Assembly: GCA_022072455.1 (NCBI GenBank)
Contig: JAJVHY010000021.1
Span: 1 to 64,000, forward strand
DNA: 64,000 bases
Source: Verrucomicrobiia bacterium
Lineage (GTDB): Bacteria > Verrucomicrobiota > Verrucomicrobiia > Palsa-1439
Direction: 5' to 3'
Position 1 is the first letter of the stretch; every line of letters begins with the position of its first letter. Of the stretch, positions 25,881-34,136 are shown one piece after another. A model generated the notes under the pieces. It was not told the origin of the DNA and searched no databases. It was given only the letters and a program-made list of their open reading frames with translations. The position numbers were made by a program, and so were the translations under genes.

Positions 25881-26506
25881 TCAACAAGAAGCTCATCGAA
25901 GCCAAAGAACGGCTCGCGAAAACCGCGAGGAACAGCAGCCCCGCCGCGACTGGGAAAGACCGTCTCCCACCCGGCCAGCACGAAGTCAAAAACTGGCCCG
26001 TCCTCGACCTCGGCATCCAACCGGATATTCCGAAAGAGAAATGGTCGCTCACGATTTCCGGCCTTGTCGCAAATCCCCGGCAATTCACGTGGGATGAATT
26101 CATGGAGTTGCCGCAAGCCGAACTCGTCCGTGATTTCCACTGCGTCACCACCTGGAGCCGGTTCGACAATCACTGGCGCGGGGTCGAATTCAAAACCATC
26201 TGCGATATCGTCAAGCCGTCGCCGCAAGCCACGCACATCGTCTGCGCAAGCTACGACGATTACACCACGAACCTGCCGCTGAACGTTGCGTTGGATGATC
26301 TACTCCTCGTCCATACCTGGGAAGGCCAGCCGCTCAGCCGCGAACACGGCGGTCCGGTGCGAGGTGTCGTCTCAAAAATTTACGCCTGGAAAGGCGCGAA
26401 GTGGATCAAGGAGATCGAGTTCTTACCGGTGGATCAACCCGGTTTCTGGGAAGTCCGCGGCTACTCCAACACCGCCGACCCGTGGAAAGAAGAGCGCTAC
26501 TCGTGA
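25877..26506 (+). CDS. Sulfite-oxidase-like molybdopterin oxidoreductase
   Basis: A 209-residue protein of the sulfite oxidase / YedY (MsrP) superfamily. It has only the Moco domain, with the molybdenum-ligand cysteine C89 in [11 protein letters not shown] and the HGGPVRGVV segment for cofactor binding. It has no twin-arginine signal, so it is cytoplasmic as written, and no heme partner is adjacent. A GTG start overlaps the msrB stop. MsrP proteins reduce methionine sulfoxide, so pairing with MsrB suggests a common repair role. The specific substrate is inference. Confidence 0.87.
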   Translation: MINKKLIEAKERLAKTARNSSPAATGKDRLPPGQHEVKNWPVLDLGIQPDIPKEKWSLTISGLVANPRQFTWDEFMELPQAELVRDFHCVTTWSRFDNHWRGVEFKTICDIVKPSPQATHIVCASYDDYTTNLPLNVALDDLLLVHTWEGQPLSREHGGPVRGVVSKIYAWKGAKWIKEIEFLPVDQPGFWEVRGYSNTADPWKEERYS

Positions 26507-29274
26507 AGTGGCTGGCTCTCGCCGTCTTCCTCTCTCTGTGCCCTCTGTGCCTCTGTGGTTCATCTCCGCATGCCCTCGACTCCACCGACGAACGCGCCAT
26601 TGAACTCGCACTCCGCGCGATCAAGATGTCCGAGCACGATCTCGGTTTCTCGAAAACCAACGTCGAATCGGAACTAATCCTTAGCCAATCGAGATTATTG
26701 CTTCAGAATCCTCTTTTGCTCCCGGCTTACGGAAGTGATGCACGCACCAGTTGTTCTACCGCCACTAATCTGGCGGATTTGGTTGATCTCGCATTTGCGC
26801 AACTAACCTCACGCAGACTCGAGAGCGGCTGCGCCGAAGCAGAAGATTCGTTGGACCAGGAATTCATCACGAAACTGCCACAAGCTGTTGAAAGACCGGT
26901 CCGCTACCTTACCGCTGTTGCGCGGTTAGCTCGGAAAATTCCACTCGTCAAGAAGGGGGCGACCCCAACAAGGGCACTTGCGGGTTTCGCACCAGAGGCG
27001 TTGCACCTGGATCAAGATCAGGGGGAACTCGCTACTTGGCGGCAACTCGGCATGAATACAAACTACTTGGAGGAACTACTTGATCGGGACAAAAACCTGA
27101 TCCTCCAAGACACCGAAACGGCTGATCTCATCCTCGACGAGGTCGACAAGTTTGACTTGCCCAGACTCCGAGCCGCTACGATGCATCTTGCTCACGCAGT
27201 CGACTACGCCATTTCCCAACTTCGAACCGGCAACTTGACCAATGAGTTCCAATTCGAAACCGACACCGAACTCGGCAAGATCGTCGTCGGCGGCACCGGC
27301 AAGAACATCTACACCAACGAAGCCTTCCTCATTATCGACCTCGGCGGCGACGACATCTACTCCAACTCCGCCGGCGGTGCGAACGGTCTGGCCGGTCGTC
27401 CCATCTCCATCCTCATTGATCTCGCCGGCAACGATCAGTTCATCTCCAAGCATAGTTTTTCCCAAGGCTCCGGCGTCTTCGGCATCGGCATCCTCGCCGC
27501 GCTCGGTAGCAACTGCACCTTTCAAGCGAAACATTTCTCCCAAGGTGCCGGCTTCTTCGGCTGCGGCATCCTCATGACCGGCGAGGGCAAACAGACATTC
27601 GAGGCCGACACATTTTGCCAAGGCGCCGGCATGTTCGGCACTGGCATCCTCTGGCAACGCGGCGGCGACACGTCCTACACCGCCAACAAATACGCCCAAG
27701 GTTTCGGCGGTGTCCAAGGCACCGGACTCCTGCTCGATTCTGCCGGCAATGACTCCTACGCTGCCGGCGGGAAGGAACCGTGCCCTTGGACACCGGGGCA
27801 ATTCTTCTCGCTCTCCCAAGGTTTCGGCTACGGCATGCGTCCTTATGCCGGCGGCGGCATCGGCATTCTCTGCGACCTCAAAGGTGACGACCGCTACAAG
27901 GCCGGTGTCTACGGCCAAGGCGCGAGCTACTGGTATGCGGTCGGCCTCCTGCTCGACGCCGAGGGCAACGACACCTACGAAGCCTACCAATACTGCCAAG
28001 GGGCCGGCATCCACCTCAGCACCGGCTCATTAATTGATTGGAGTGGCGACGACACTTACACCGCACACGCCATCTGCCAAGGTGCCGCGCACGATTACAG
28101 CGTTGGCATCCTCGTCGATCGTGCCGGCAATGACAGATACACCGGCAACACAACTGCCCAAGGCTCCGCCATCAACAACTCCTTCGCCCTCCTCCTCGAC
28201 CGCGCCGGTGATGACACCTATACCGGCACCGACGCAAAACAATCCCAAGCCGCCGGTCACGATGGCGATAAACGTGAGTACGGTTCGATTGCCCTACTGC
28301 TCGATCTCGCCGGCATAGACACATACCCACAGGGCCAGTCGAACAATGCGGCGCGGCTCAAACCGTTTTACGGCGCGGGGCTAGACACAGAATCTGCTGG
28401 AGGGACGCGCTCCGTCGCGTCCGTTGGCGACCTGCGGCCACGACAGAGCGTGGCCCTCCAAAACGACGATTTGGCGGCACAATCCAAAGGCCGCCTCTAC
28501 ACCACCGCTCCCGTCGATCCCAATCATCCCATCGAACATCTCTTCCGCGTCGCCACCAGTGACCGGCCCGAAGCCGGCAAGGCGTGGGAGGAACTCAAAG
28601 CTCACGCCGCCGAAAATCTTCCCTACCTCATCACGCGCCTCGCCAGCCCCAACGTCATGGTGCGCGTCAAAGTTGAACAACTCGTGGACCACCTCGACAC
28701 CAACTCCATCCCCGTCCTCATCGCCGGCATCCGAACCACGAAAGACGACGAAGTCGCGCGACTCTGCTGTTACTACCTCGCCCGCTTCAACGAAAAAGCC
28801 CGCGCCGCCATCCCAGCCGTCCTCCCGCTTCTCAAGCGCGACAAGACTCGCACGACCGCCTTCTACACCCTCGGCCATCTTCGCGCGACGGAAGCCTTCA
28901 CACCCGCGGTGCGCGCCCTCGACGACCCCAAAGAACTCATCTGCCTACGCGCTACTCAAGCCCTCGGAAAAACCGGTAACCGCCGCGCCATCCCTCATCT
29001 CATTCGGCAACTCGACGACGAAATCTACTGCGTCCGCTACGCCGCCCAAGATGCCCTCGTCACCTTCGGCAAACCGGCCTCGCCGCGCTTGCGTGCCGCC
29101 TACGACAAGGCCACGCCCCGCGCCAAACCGCACCTCCTCGAAGCGCTCGCCAAACTCGGCGACGATCGCGCCCTCCCCCTCGCCCGCGAGTTCTACCGAA
29201 ATGACGAACCCATCGTCCGCGACGCCATTGAAAAATCACTTGCCGCCGCGCTACACTCCGCGCATGAGAACTGA
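26503..29274 (+). CDS. Secreted solenoid-repeat protein with C-terminal HEAT repeats
   Basis: A 923-residue protein. GTG at 26503 overlaps the previous stop. A signal peptide ([18 protein letters not shown]) leads to a helical domain up to about residue 280. Roughly ten repeats of about 28 residues follow (about 282-611), with the pattern QGxGxxxxGILxDxxGNDxYxA, likely a beta-solenoid. After a linker (about 625-660) the C-terminus is built of HEAT/PBS-lyase-type repeats. The linker includes 21 residues encoded by a double-hairpin repeat (28398-28460). The family is found in PVC bacteria but its role is unknown to me. Confidence 0.8.
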   Translation: MKWLALAVFLSLCPLCLCGSSPHALDSTDERAIELALRAIKMSEHDLGFSKTNVESELILSQSRLLLQNPLLLPAYGSDARTSCSTATNLADLVDLAFAQLTSRRLESGCAEAEDSLDQEFITKLPQAVERPVRYLTAVARLARKIPLVKKGATPTRALAGFAPEALHLDQDQGELATWRQLGMNTNYLEELLDRDKNLILQDTETADLILDEVDKFDLPRLRAATMHLAHAVDYAISQLRTGNLTNEFQFETDTELGKIVVGGTGKNIYTNEAFLIIDLGGDDIYSNSAGGANGLAGRPISILIDLAGNDQFISKHSFSQGSGVFGIGILAALGSNCTFQAKHFSQGAGFFGCGILMTGEGKQTFEADTFCQGAGMFGTGILWQRGGDTSYTANKYAQGFGGVQGTGLLLDSAGNDSYAAGGKEPCPWTPGQFFSLSQGFGYGMRPYAGGGIGILCDLKGDDRYKAGVYGQGASYWYAVGLLLDAEGNDTYEAYQYCQGAGIHLSTGSLIDWSGDDTYTAHAICQGAAHDYSVGILVDRAGNDRYTGNTTAQGSAINNSFALLLDRAGDDTYTGTDAKQSQAAGHDGDKREYGSIALLLDLAGIDTYPQGQSNNAARLKPFYGAGLDTESAGGTRSVASVGDLRPRQSVALQNDDLAAQSKGRLYTTAPVDPNHPIEHLFRVATSDRPEAGKAWEELKAHAAENLPYLITRLASPNVMVRVKVEQLVDHLDTNSIPVLIAGIRTTKDDEVARLCCYYLARFNEKARAAIPAVLPLLKRDKTRTTAFYTLGHLRATEAFTPAVRALDDPKELICLRATQALGKTGNRRAIPHLIRQLDDEIYCVRYAAQDALVTFGKPASPRLRAAYDKATPRAKPHLLEALAKLGDDRALPLAREFYRNDEPIVRDAIEKSLAAALHSAHEN
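28398..28460. repeat. Double-hairpin palindromic repeat, copy B, inside a gene
   Basis: Outer arms TGGAGGG (28398-28404) and CCCTCCA (28454-28460) enclose GGACGCG-ctccgt-CGCGTCC and GGCCACG-acagag-CGTGGCC. The length is 63 bases, which keeps the reading frame of the surrounding secreted-protein gene. Confidence 0.75.
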
Positions 29275-30664
29275 CCCGCTCTGGCTCGCCGACCAAATCA
29301 CCTACCAGATTTTTCCCGACCGATTCGCCATCGGCAAACCGCACACCTCGGAGTCAAAGCTCGCATTACCGGAATATCAAGTCGGTGACTACACCCGCCG
29401 CCGGTGGGACGAACTCCCGGAAAATCCCTCGCGCGGCAAAGACTTCTTCGGCGGCGATCTCGACGGCATCCGCGAAAAGCTCGATTATATCCAAGACCTC
29501 GGCGCCACGCTCATCTATCTCACACCGGTCTTCATCGCGCCGTCGAACCACAAATACGACACCACCGACTTCTTCACCATTGACCCACAATTCGGCGGCG
29601 AGCCAGCGTTGCGGCGACTTATCACAGAATTGAAACGTCGTAAGATGCGTTTGATCCTCGACGCCGTCTTCAACCACATCAGCGACAAACATCCGTGGCA
29701 TGGCAAGTACACGACCAACGAATGCTGGCGCGACTTTGGTCACATGCCGGAACTCAACCTCGCCAACCCCGAACTCCAAGACCTGCTTTTCCGGAAACCC
29801 GACAGTGTCCTCCAAAAGTTCTGCGCGATGGGCGTGGACGGCTGGCGGTTCGACGTGGCGGTGGATGTCGGCTTACCGGTTGTCAAAGCGATGCGCGAAG
29901 CCTTGCCGGACACGGTCTTGCTTGGTGAGGTTATGTGCTATGCCGGCGGCTGGTGCAAAGACTTCACCGGCGTGATGAACTACTACTTCCGTGACGCGCT
30001 CACCAACTGGCTCCAAGGCAACATCACCACCCGGCAAGTTTCCGCCGCGATGAATGACTACGCGACCGGCTACGGTCATCGTGGCGCAACGTGCTCGTGG
30101 AACATGCTCTCCAGCCACGACACCCCGCGCCTCCGCCATTCACTCCCCGACGTCGCGCAACGCCGGCTCGCCCTCGTCGCGCAATTCACGGCCCCGGGCG
30201 TCCCGTTCATCTACTACGGCGAAGAAATCGGCATGGACGGCGGCGGTGACCCCGACTGCCGGCGCCCGATGAACTGGGATGAATCACGTTGGGACAACGC
30301 CACCCGGTCATTCTACAAAAACCTCATCGCCATCCGGCAATCCACCGCCGCGTTGCGCCGCGGCCAACTCACGACACTCGAAGCCGTTCAACTCGTCTTC
30401 CTCCGTCACACCGACCAGATCAACGAGACCGCACTCATCGCGATTAACAATTCAGCACAAACCTACCGGCAAATCGTCTTCACCCCCCACTCGCACCTCT
30501 ACCACGCGTTACCGATGAAGAATCTGCTGAACCCGGCACAGGTCGTGAACATGGAAGCCGGCAACATCCAGATCGAGTTACCGCCGAAGACCGCCGGCAT
30601 CTTCGTCCCCGACGACACGCGGATGCGCGCCTACAAGTTCTTCAAAGCGCGCAATCTGACCTGA
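29264..30664 (+). CDS. GH13 alpha-amylase family glycosidase
   Basis: A 466-residue GH13 enzyme without signal peptide, closest in feel to neopullulanase / cyclomaltodextrinase / maltogenic amylase. It starts DPLWLADQITYQIFPDRF. Region I is LDAVFNHI. The nucleophile is D197 in GWRFDVAVD, the acid/base is E222 in VLLGEVM, and the transition-state stabiliser is D286 in SSHDTPR. It likely cleaves short alpha-glucans in the cytoplasm. The start lies inside the end of the upstream gene (11-base overlap). The 3' end overlaps the convergent PfkB gene by 34 bases. Confidence 0.92.
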   Translation: MRTDPLWLADQITYQIFPDRFAIGKPHTSESKLALPEYQVGDYTRRRWDELPENPSRGKDFFGGDLDGIREKLDYIQDLGATLIYLTPVFIAPSNHKYDTTDFFTIDPQFGGEPALRRLITELKRRKMRLILDAVFNHISDKHPWHGKYTTNECWRDFGHMPELNLANPELQDLLFRKPDSVLQKFCAMGVDGWRFDVAVDVGLPVVKAMREALPDTVLLGEVMCYAGGWCKDFTGVMNYYFRDALTNWLQGNITTRQVSAAMNDYATGYGHRGATCSWNMLSSHDTPRLRHSLPDVAQRRLALVAQFTAPGVPFIYYGEEIGMDGGGDPDCRRPMNWDESRWDNATRSFYKNLIAIRQSTAALRRGQLTTLEAVQLVFLRHTDQINETALIAINNSAQTYRQIVFTPHSHLYHALPMKNLLNPAQVVNMEAGNIQIELPPKTAGIFVPDDTRMRAYKFFKARNLT

Positions 30665-31539
30665 ACTAGCAACCGCCGCACATCGGGTAACTGCACTGTC
30701 CCGGCAATCAACGTCAGCGCGTTTGCCGCACCACACGCCATCCCGAACCTAACTGCTTCGGGTAAATTTTCGCCACGCTCCAGCGCCCGACAAATACCGG
30801 CCGTCACGGCATCGCCACTGCCGATCGGATTGACCGGCGTGATCCGCGGTGGCCGGAATTGCCAGACACCGGTGCCGCTCACCAACCACGCTCCCTTCGC
30901 GCCGTGCGTGACGATGACATTCTGCGCACCGCGCTTTAGTAACTCACGCGCACCGGCAATGATCTCCACCTTACCGAGCGTGTTCTCCAACTCGTGAACA
31001 TTCAGCTTCACGATGAACGGCTTGAATTCGAGCACGCCGAGCAACGGTTCGCGCTGCGAATCAATGATGACCGGCACGCCACAGCGCGCGATCTTCCGAT
31101 AAATCTCCGGCGATGCCCCTGGCATGAGCGCGCCGGCAATGACGACATAACAGGCTTGCGGCAGACACCGCCGAAACGTCGCGAAGAATTGCCGCCACTC
31201 GCTGGCGGTGGGCATTTTCGCTTCTTCCACCAACTCGGTGATTGTGCCCGTCGCGTGATCCATCAGCGTTGTGCAAACGCGCGTCGGTTCTTTCGTTCGA
31301 ATCATCCGTTCGGCGACGCCTTCGCGTCGGAGGTTATCGGTGATGAATTCGCTCCCTACAAACCCGAGCAGCAGCGGTCGCCCGCCGACTTGCCGAAGCA
31401 CGCGCGCGACGTTCGGGCCTTTGCCGGCCACGCTGCGATGAATGGCCGGCGAGCGGTTCACTTCGCCGAGCGTGAACGATTTGAATTCGCGCAGTTCTTG
31501 AACCGCGGGTGTCATGCCGATGCAGAGAGTGTATTTCAT
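30631..31539 (-). CDS. PfkB-family sugar kinase (1-phosphofructokinase-like)
   Basis: A 302-residue kinase of the FruK/LacC branch. It has GKGPNVARVLRQVGG (PfkB signature 1, near residue 40) and PIGSGDAVTAGI (signature 2 with the catalytic Asp, near residue 245). It would phosphorylate a sugar phosphate or nucleoside-like substrate. The ATG at 31539 overlaps the ABC ATPase stop by 4 bases, so this kinase is translationally coupled to a cobalamin/siderophore-type importer, which is unusual. Confidence 0.87.
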   Translation of the reverse strand: MKYTLCIGMTPAVQELREFKSFTLGEVNRSPAIHRSVAGKGPNVARVLRQVGGRPLLLGFVGSEFITDNLRREGVAERMIRTKEPTRVCTTLMDHATGTITELVEEAKMPTASEWRQFFATFRRCLPQACYVVIAGALMPGASPEIYRKIARCGVPVIIDSQREPLLGVLEFKPFIVKLNVHELENTLGKVEIIAGARELLKRGAQNVIVTHGAKGAWLVSGTGVWQFRPPRITPVNPIGSGDAVTAGICRALERGENLPEAVRFGMACGAANALTLIAGTVQLPDVRRLLVQVRLRALKNL

Positions 31540-32282
31540 CGTTTCGGGGTCACCGTGATTGCGCCCGTCGGGCCGGGACGCACCAGCAACTGGCAATGGA
31601 ATACTTCCGCCAGGCGCGCTTCCTGAAACACTTCCTCGGGCTTACCGGCGGCTACGATCCGACCGTGGTTCATCAGCACCAGCTGCGGGAAAAACTCGGC
31701 GGCGAGATTCAGGTCGTGGCTCGTCATCAACACCGTCAGCCCACGTTCACGATTAAGCTTCTCCAACAAAACCAAAATCTCCAGCCGGTGATTGATGTCG
31801 AGGTGGGCGGTCGGTTCGTCAAGCAATAGCAGTTTCGGCTCCTGGGCCAGGGCCATTGCGATGATGACGCGCTGCTTCTCGCCGCCGCTCAACTCCGTAT
31901 AGAGCCGGTCACGCAAGGCGAGTGTGTCGGTGGCCGTCAATGCCGGCTCGATGTCGGCCGTATCCCGACGCGCCCAACGCCCGAGCTTCACCATTTCCTC
32001 GACGGTGAAAGCCATCGGTGTCGTGACTTCCTGCGGTACGACCGCGACCAACTGCGCGCGTTCGTTCGCCGGCAGGTGGCGGACGTCGCGATCAAACAGG
32101 CGCACGTCGCCGGTCTGATGCGGATGCAACCCCGTCAACACGCGCAGCAAGGTGGACTTACCGGCGCCGTTGGGACCGAGCAACGCCATCATCTGTCCCT
32201 CCGCAATCGTCAACGACACATCATGCAACACGCCCAAATCCCGGTACCCCGCGTTGACGTTCTGGCAAACAACCGCGTTCAT
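31536..32282 (-). CDS. ABC importer ATP-binding protein (BtuD/FecE-like)
   Basis: A 248-residue ATPase with GPNGAGKST near residue 36 (Walker A), TELSGGEKQRV (signature), LLLLDEPTAHLDI (Walker B) and the HD switch in MTSHDLNLAAEF. The sequence type is that of importers for vitamin B12, heme or iron-siderophore. It overlaps the permease gene by 4 bases and the kinase gene by 4 bases. Confidence 0.92.
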   Translation of the reverse strand: MNAVVCQNVNAGYRDLGVLHDVSLTIAEGQMMALLGPNGAGKSTLLRVLTGLHPHQTGDVRLFDRDVRHLPANERAQLVAVVPQEVTTPMAFTVEEMVKLGRWARRDTADIEPALTATDTLALRDRLYTELSGGEKQRVIIAMALAQEPKLLLLDEPTAHLDINHRLEILVLLEKLNRERGLTVLMTSHDLNLAAEFFPQLVLMNHGRIVAAGKPEEVFQEARLAEVFHCQLLVRPGPTGAITVTPKR

Positions 32283-33232
32283 TCGAGCCAACTCCCTTTG
32301 CGGCGGCGCAGGAGAATCGTCAGAAAAAACGGGCCACCGACGAGAGCGGTGACGACGCCGATGGGAATTTCCTGCGGGACAAACAATGTTCGCGCGAGCG
32401 TGTCGCACACGACCAGGAACAACCCGCCGAGAATCGCGGCGAACACCGGCAATTTGCGGTGATCCGGCCCGACCCACGCCCGTGCGACGTGCGGGACGAT
32501 AAGTCCGACAAAACCAATCAAGCCGGCCAAGGCCACGGCAGTGGCTGCAAGCAATGTCGCGAGACCGAGGCAGACGATAATCATCAGACCGGTCCGGACG
32601 CCGAGATGATGGGCGGCTTCCCGGCCAAGCGTCAGGGCATTGATTTGTGATCCGAGGAGCGTGAGCACGATCAGCGCGATGACGACAATCGTGCCGCCCG
32701 TGATGACGAGCGGGGTGGCGCTGAGTTGGAGGTTGCCGAGAATCCACCACATGATGCTGTGCATGCCTTCGATGGGGGCGAGTGAGACGATGAGCATCAG
32801 CAGATTCGCCAGCACCGCGCTGATGATGATGCCGCTGAGCAGCAAGCCATAAATCGAACCGCCGGTGCGGGCGGCGAGCGCGTAGACAAGAGTCAAGGTC
32901 GCGATGCCACCGACGAAAGCCGTCGCCGGTACCGACCACGCGAACGCGGCGCTCCAGCCAAAATAGACGGCGACCGCGGCGCCGAGTCCCGCGCCACTGC
33001 TGACGCCAAGCACGTACGGTTCGGCGAGCGGGTTCCGCAACAACGCTTGCATGACGACTCCCGCGCCGGCCAGTCCCGCGCCGACGATAAAGCCGGTCAG
33101 GACACGATGCAGACGCAGTTCCATGATCGGACTCCCCCATGCCGAGATACCGGCGACGCCGACGAGAGTCGCGCCGACGAGAATTACCGGGGCGGCGAGA
33201 ATGAGCGGCCAGACTGGTAAACGACTCTTCAT
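32279..33232 (-). CDS. FecCD-type ABC permease (BtuC-like)
   Basis: A 317-residue membrane protein with about nine or ten helices and FecCD family hallmarks: GAGLAGAGVVMQALLRNPLAEPYVLGVSSGA near residue 52, LGVRTG, and GLIGFVGLIVPHVAR near residue 238. It forms the channel of a B12/siderophore-type importer. It overlaps both neighbours by 4 bases. Confidence 0.93.
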   Translation of the reverse strand: MKSRLPVWPLILAAPVILVGATLVGVAGISAWGSPIMELRLHRVLTGFIVGAGLAGAGVVMQALLRNPLAEPYVLGVSSGAGLGAAVAVYFGWSAAFAWSVPATAFVGGIATLTLVYALAARTGGSIYGLLLSGIIISAVLANLLMLIVSLAPIEGMHSIMWWILGNLQLSATPLVITGGTIVVIALIVLTLLGSQINALTLGREAAHHLGVRTGLMIIVCLGLATLLAATAVALAGLIGFVGLIVPHVARAWVGPDHRKLPVFAAILGGLFLVVCDTLARTLFVPQEIPIGVVTALVGGPFFLTILLRRRKGSWLE

Positions 33233-34047
33233 TGTTGTTGAACAGGCATCCCACCTGTCGAAGCTTCAGGAACGAACGGGCGCGACGCCGGTTCAACTCC
33301 GATGCAATTCTTCAATGAATCCACGACCTCCAACACGCGCGGGCCGGGAACGGAAAGCAAATCCCGGTCGAGGTCGCGGCAAACTCGTTTTGCTTTCCAT
33401 TCGCGCCGGCTGGGGTTGAGCACGATGACAACTTCCGGATCGCGTGCGAGGACGGCTTCGGGCGAGATTTGGTAGAAGTCCCGGTCCACGTCCGAACCGA
33501 TGTTGTCGCCGCCGGCCAAGGTGAGGAGTTCGTTGAGGAAGGAGCGTTTGCCGGCAGTGACGAGCGGATCGTTCCAGACTTCGACGAAAACGCGGCGGCG
33601 GTGCTTGGGTTTTTGGGCGCGCAAGGTGATCAGCCGCACCGCATACGTCGCGGCCAGTTTGTCGGCAGCGAGTTCGTGGTGCAGCAACATGCCCAGGGTG
33701 CGAATGGCCGTCGCAATGTCGTCGAGTGACCGGCACGGGATGCTGACGTGGCGAATGCCGAGGCGTTCGATGGCGCGGACGGAATTTTTCTCGGCGAGGT
33801 CTACGGTCACGACAATATCCGGCTTGCAGAGCGCGAGGGCTTCGAGTGCCGGCACGCCAAAGTCGCCGGCAATCGGAACATTCGTCACCGCGGCCGGGTA
33901 TTTGCACGCGCTGCTGCGGCCCACGAGTTCGTTGGTCGCGCCGATGGCATAGATGATTTCGGTCAGGCTCGGCGCGAGCGAGACGACGCGGACGGTGTCG
34001 GCATGAACCGGGCCGAGGAGGAGTATAAGCAAAAATGCGCCGCGCAT
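33229..34047 (-). CDS. Periplasmic binding protein (BtuF/TroA-like)
   Basis: A 272-residue exported protein with a signal peptide (MRGAFLLILLLGPVHA). It has the two-lobed fold typical of class III binding proteins: RVVSLAPSLTEIIYAIGA at the start, ALALCKPDIVV in lobe 1, the connecting helix around residues 120-150 and FYQISPEAVLARDPEVVIVL in lobe 2. It is most likely for cobalamin or an iron chelate. I saw no cobalamin riboswitch in the 89 bases upstream. First gene of a four-gene coupled operon. Confidence 0.88.
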   Translation of the reverse strand: MRGAFLLILLLGPVHADTVRVVSLAPSLTEIIYAIGATNELVGRSSACKYPAAVTNVPIAGDFGVPALEALALCKPDIVVTVDLAEKNSVRAIERLGIRHVSIPCRSLDDIATAIRTLGMLLHHELAADKLAATYAVRLITLRAQKPKHRRRVFVEVWNDPLVTAGKRSFLNELLTLAGGDNIGSDVDRDFYQISPEAVLARDPEVVIVLNPSRREWKAKRVCRDLDRDLLSVPGPRVLEVVDSLKNCIGVEPASRPFVPEASTGGMPVQQQ

Positions 34048-34136
34048 GAGTGGCCGCAGGCTAACAAAGCGCGCCGACCGGACAAAGTAGATTCTCCGGG
34101 CTTGCAGTTAAGCGACGAAAACCGCAAAGAACGCGC

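Noticed and set aside
28424-29263. Upstream extension of the GH13 frame by 280 residues
   Set aside because: It lies out of frame inside the secreted HEAT-repeat gene, is Ser/Pro/Arg-rich and has no domain. The ATG at 29264 matches the GH13 N-terminus.
34048-34136. Cobalamin riboswitch upstream of the BtuF-like gene
   Set aside because: The gap is only 89 bases and lacks a recognisable B12-box (GCCACTG-like) sequence.
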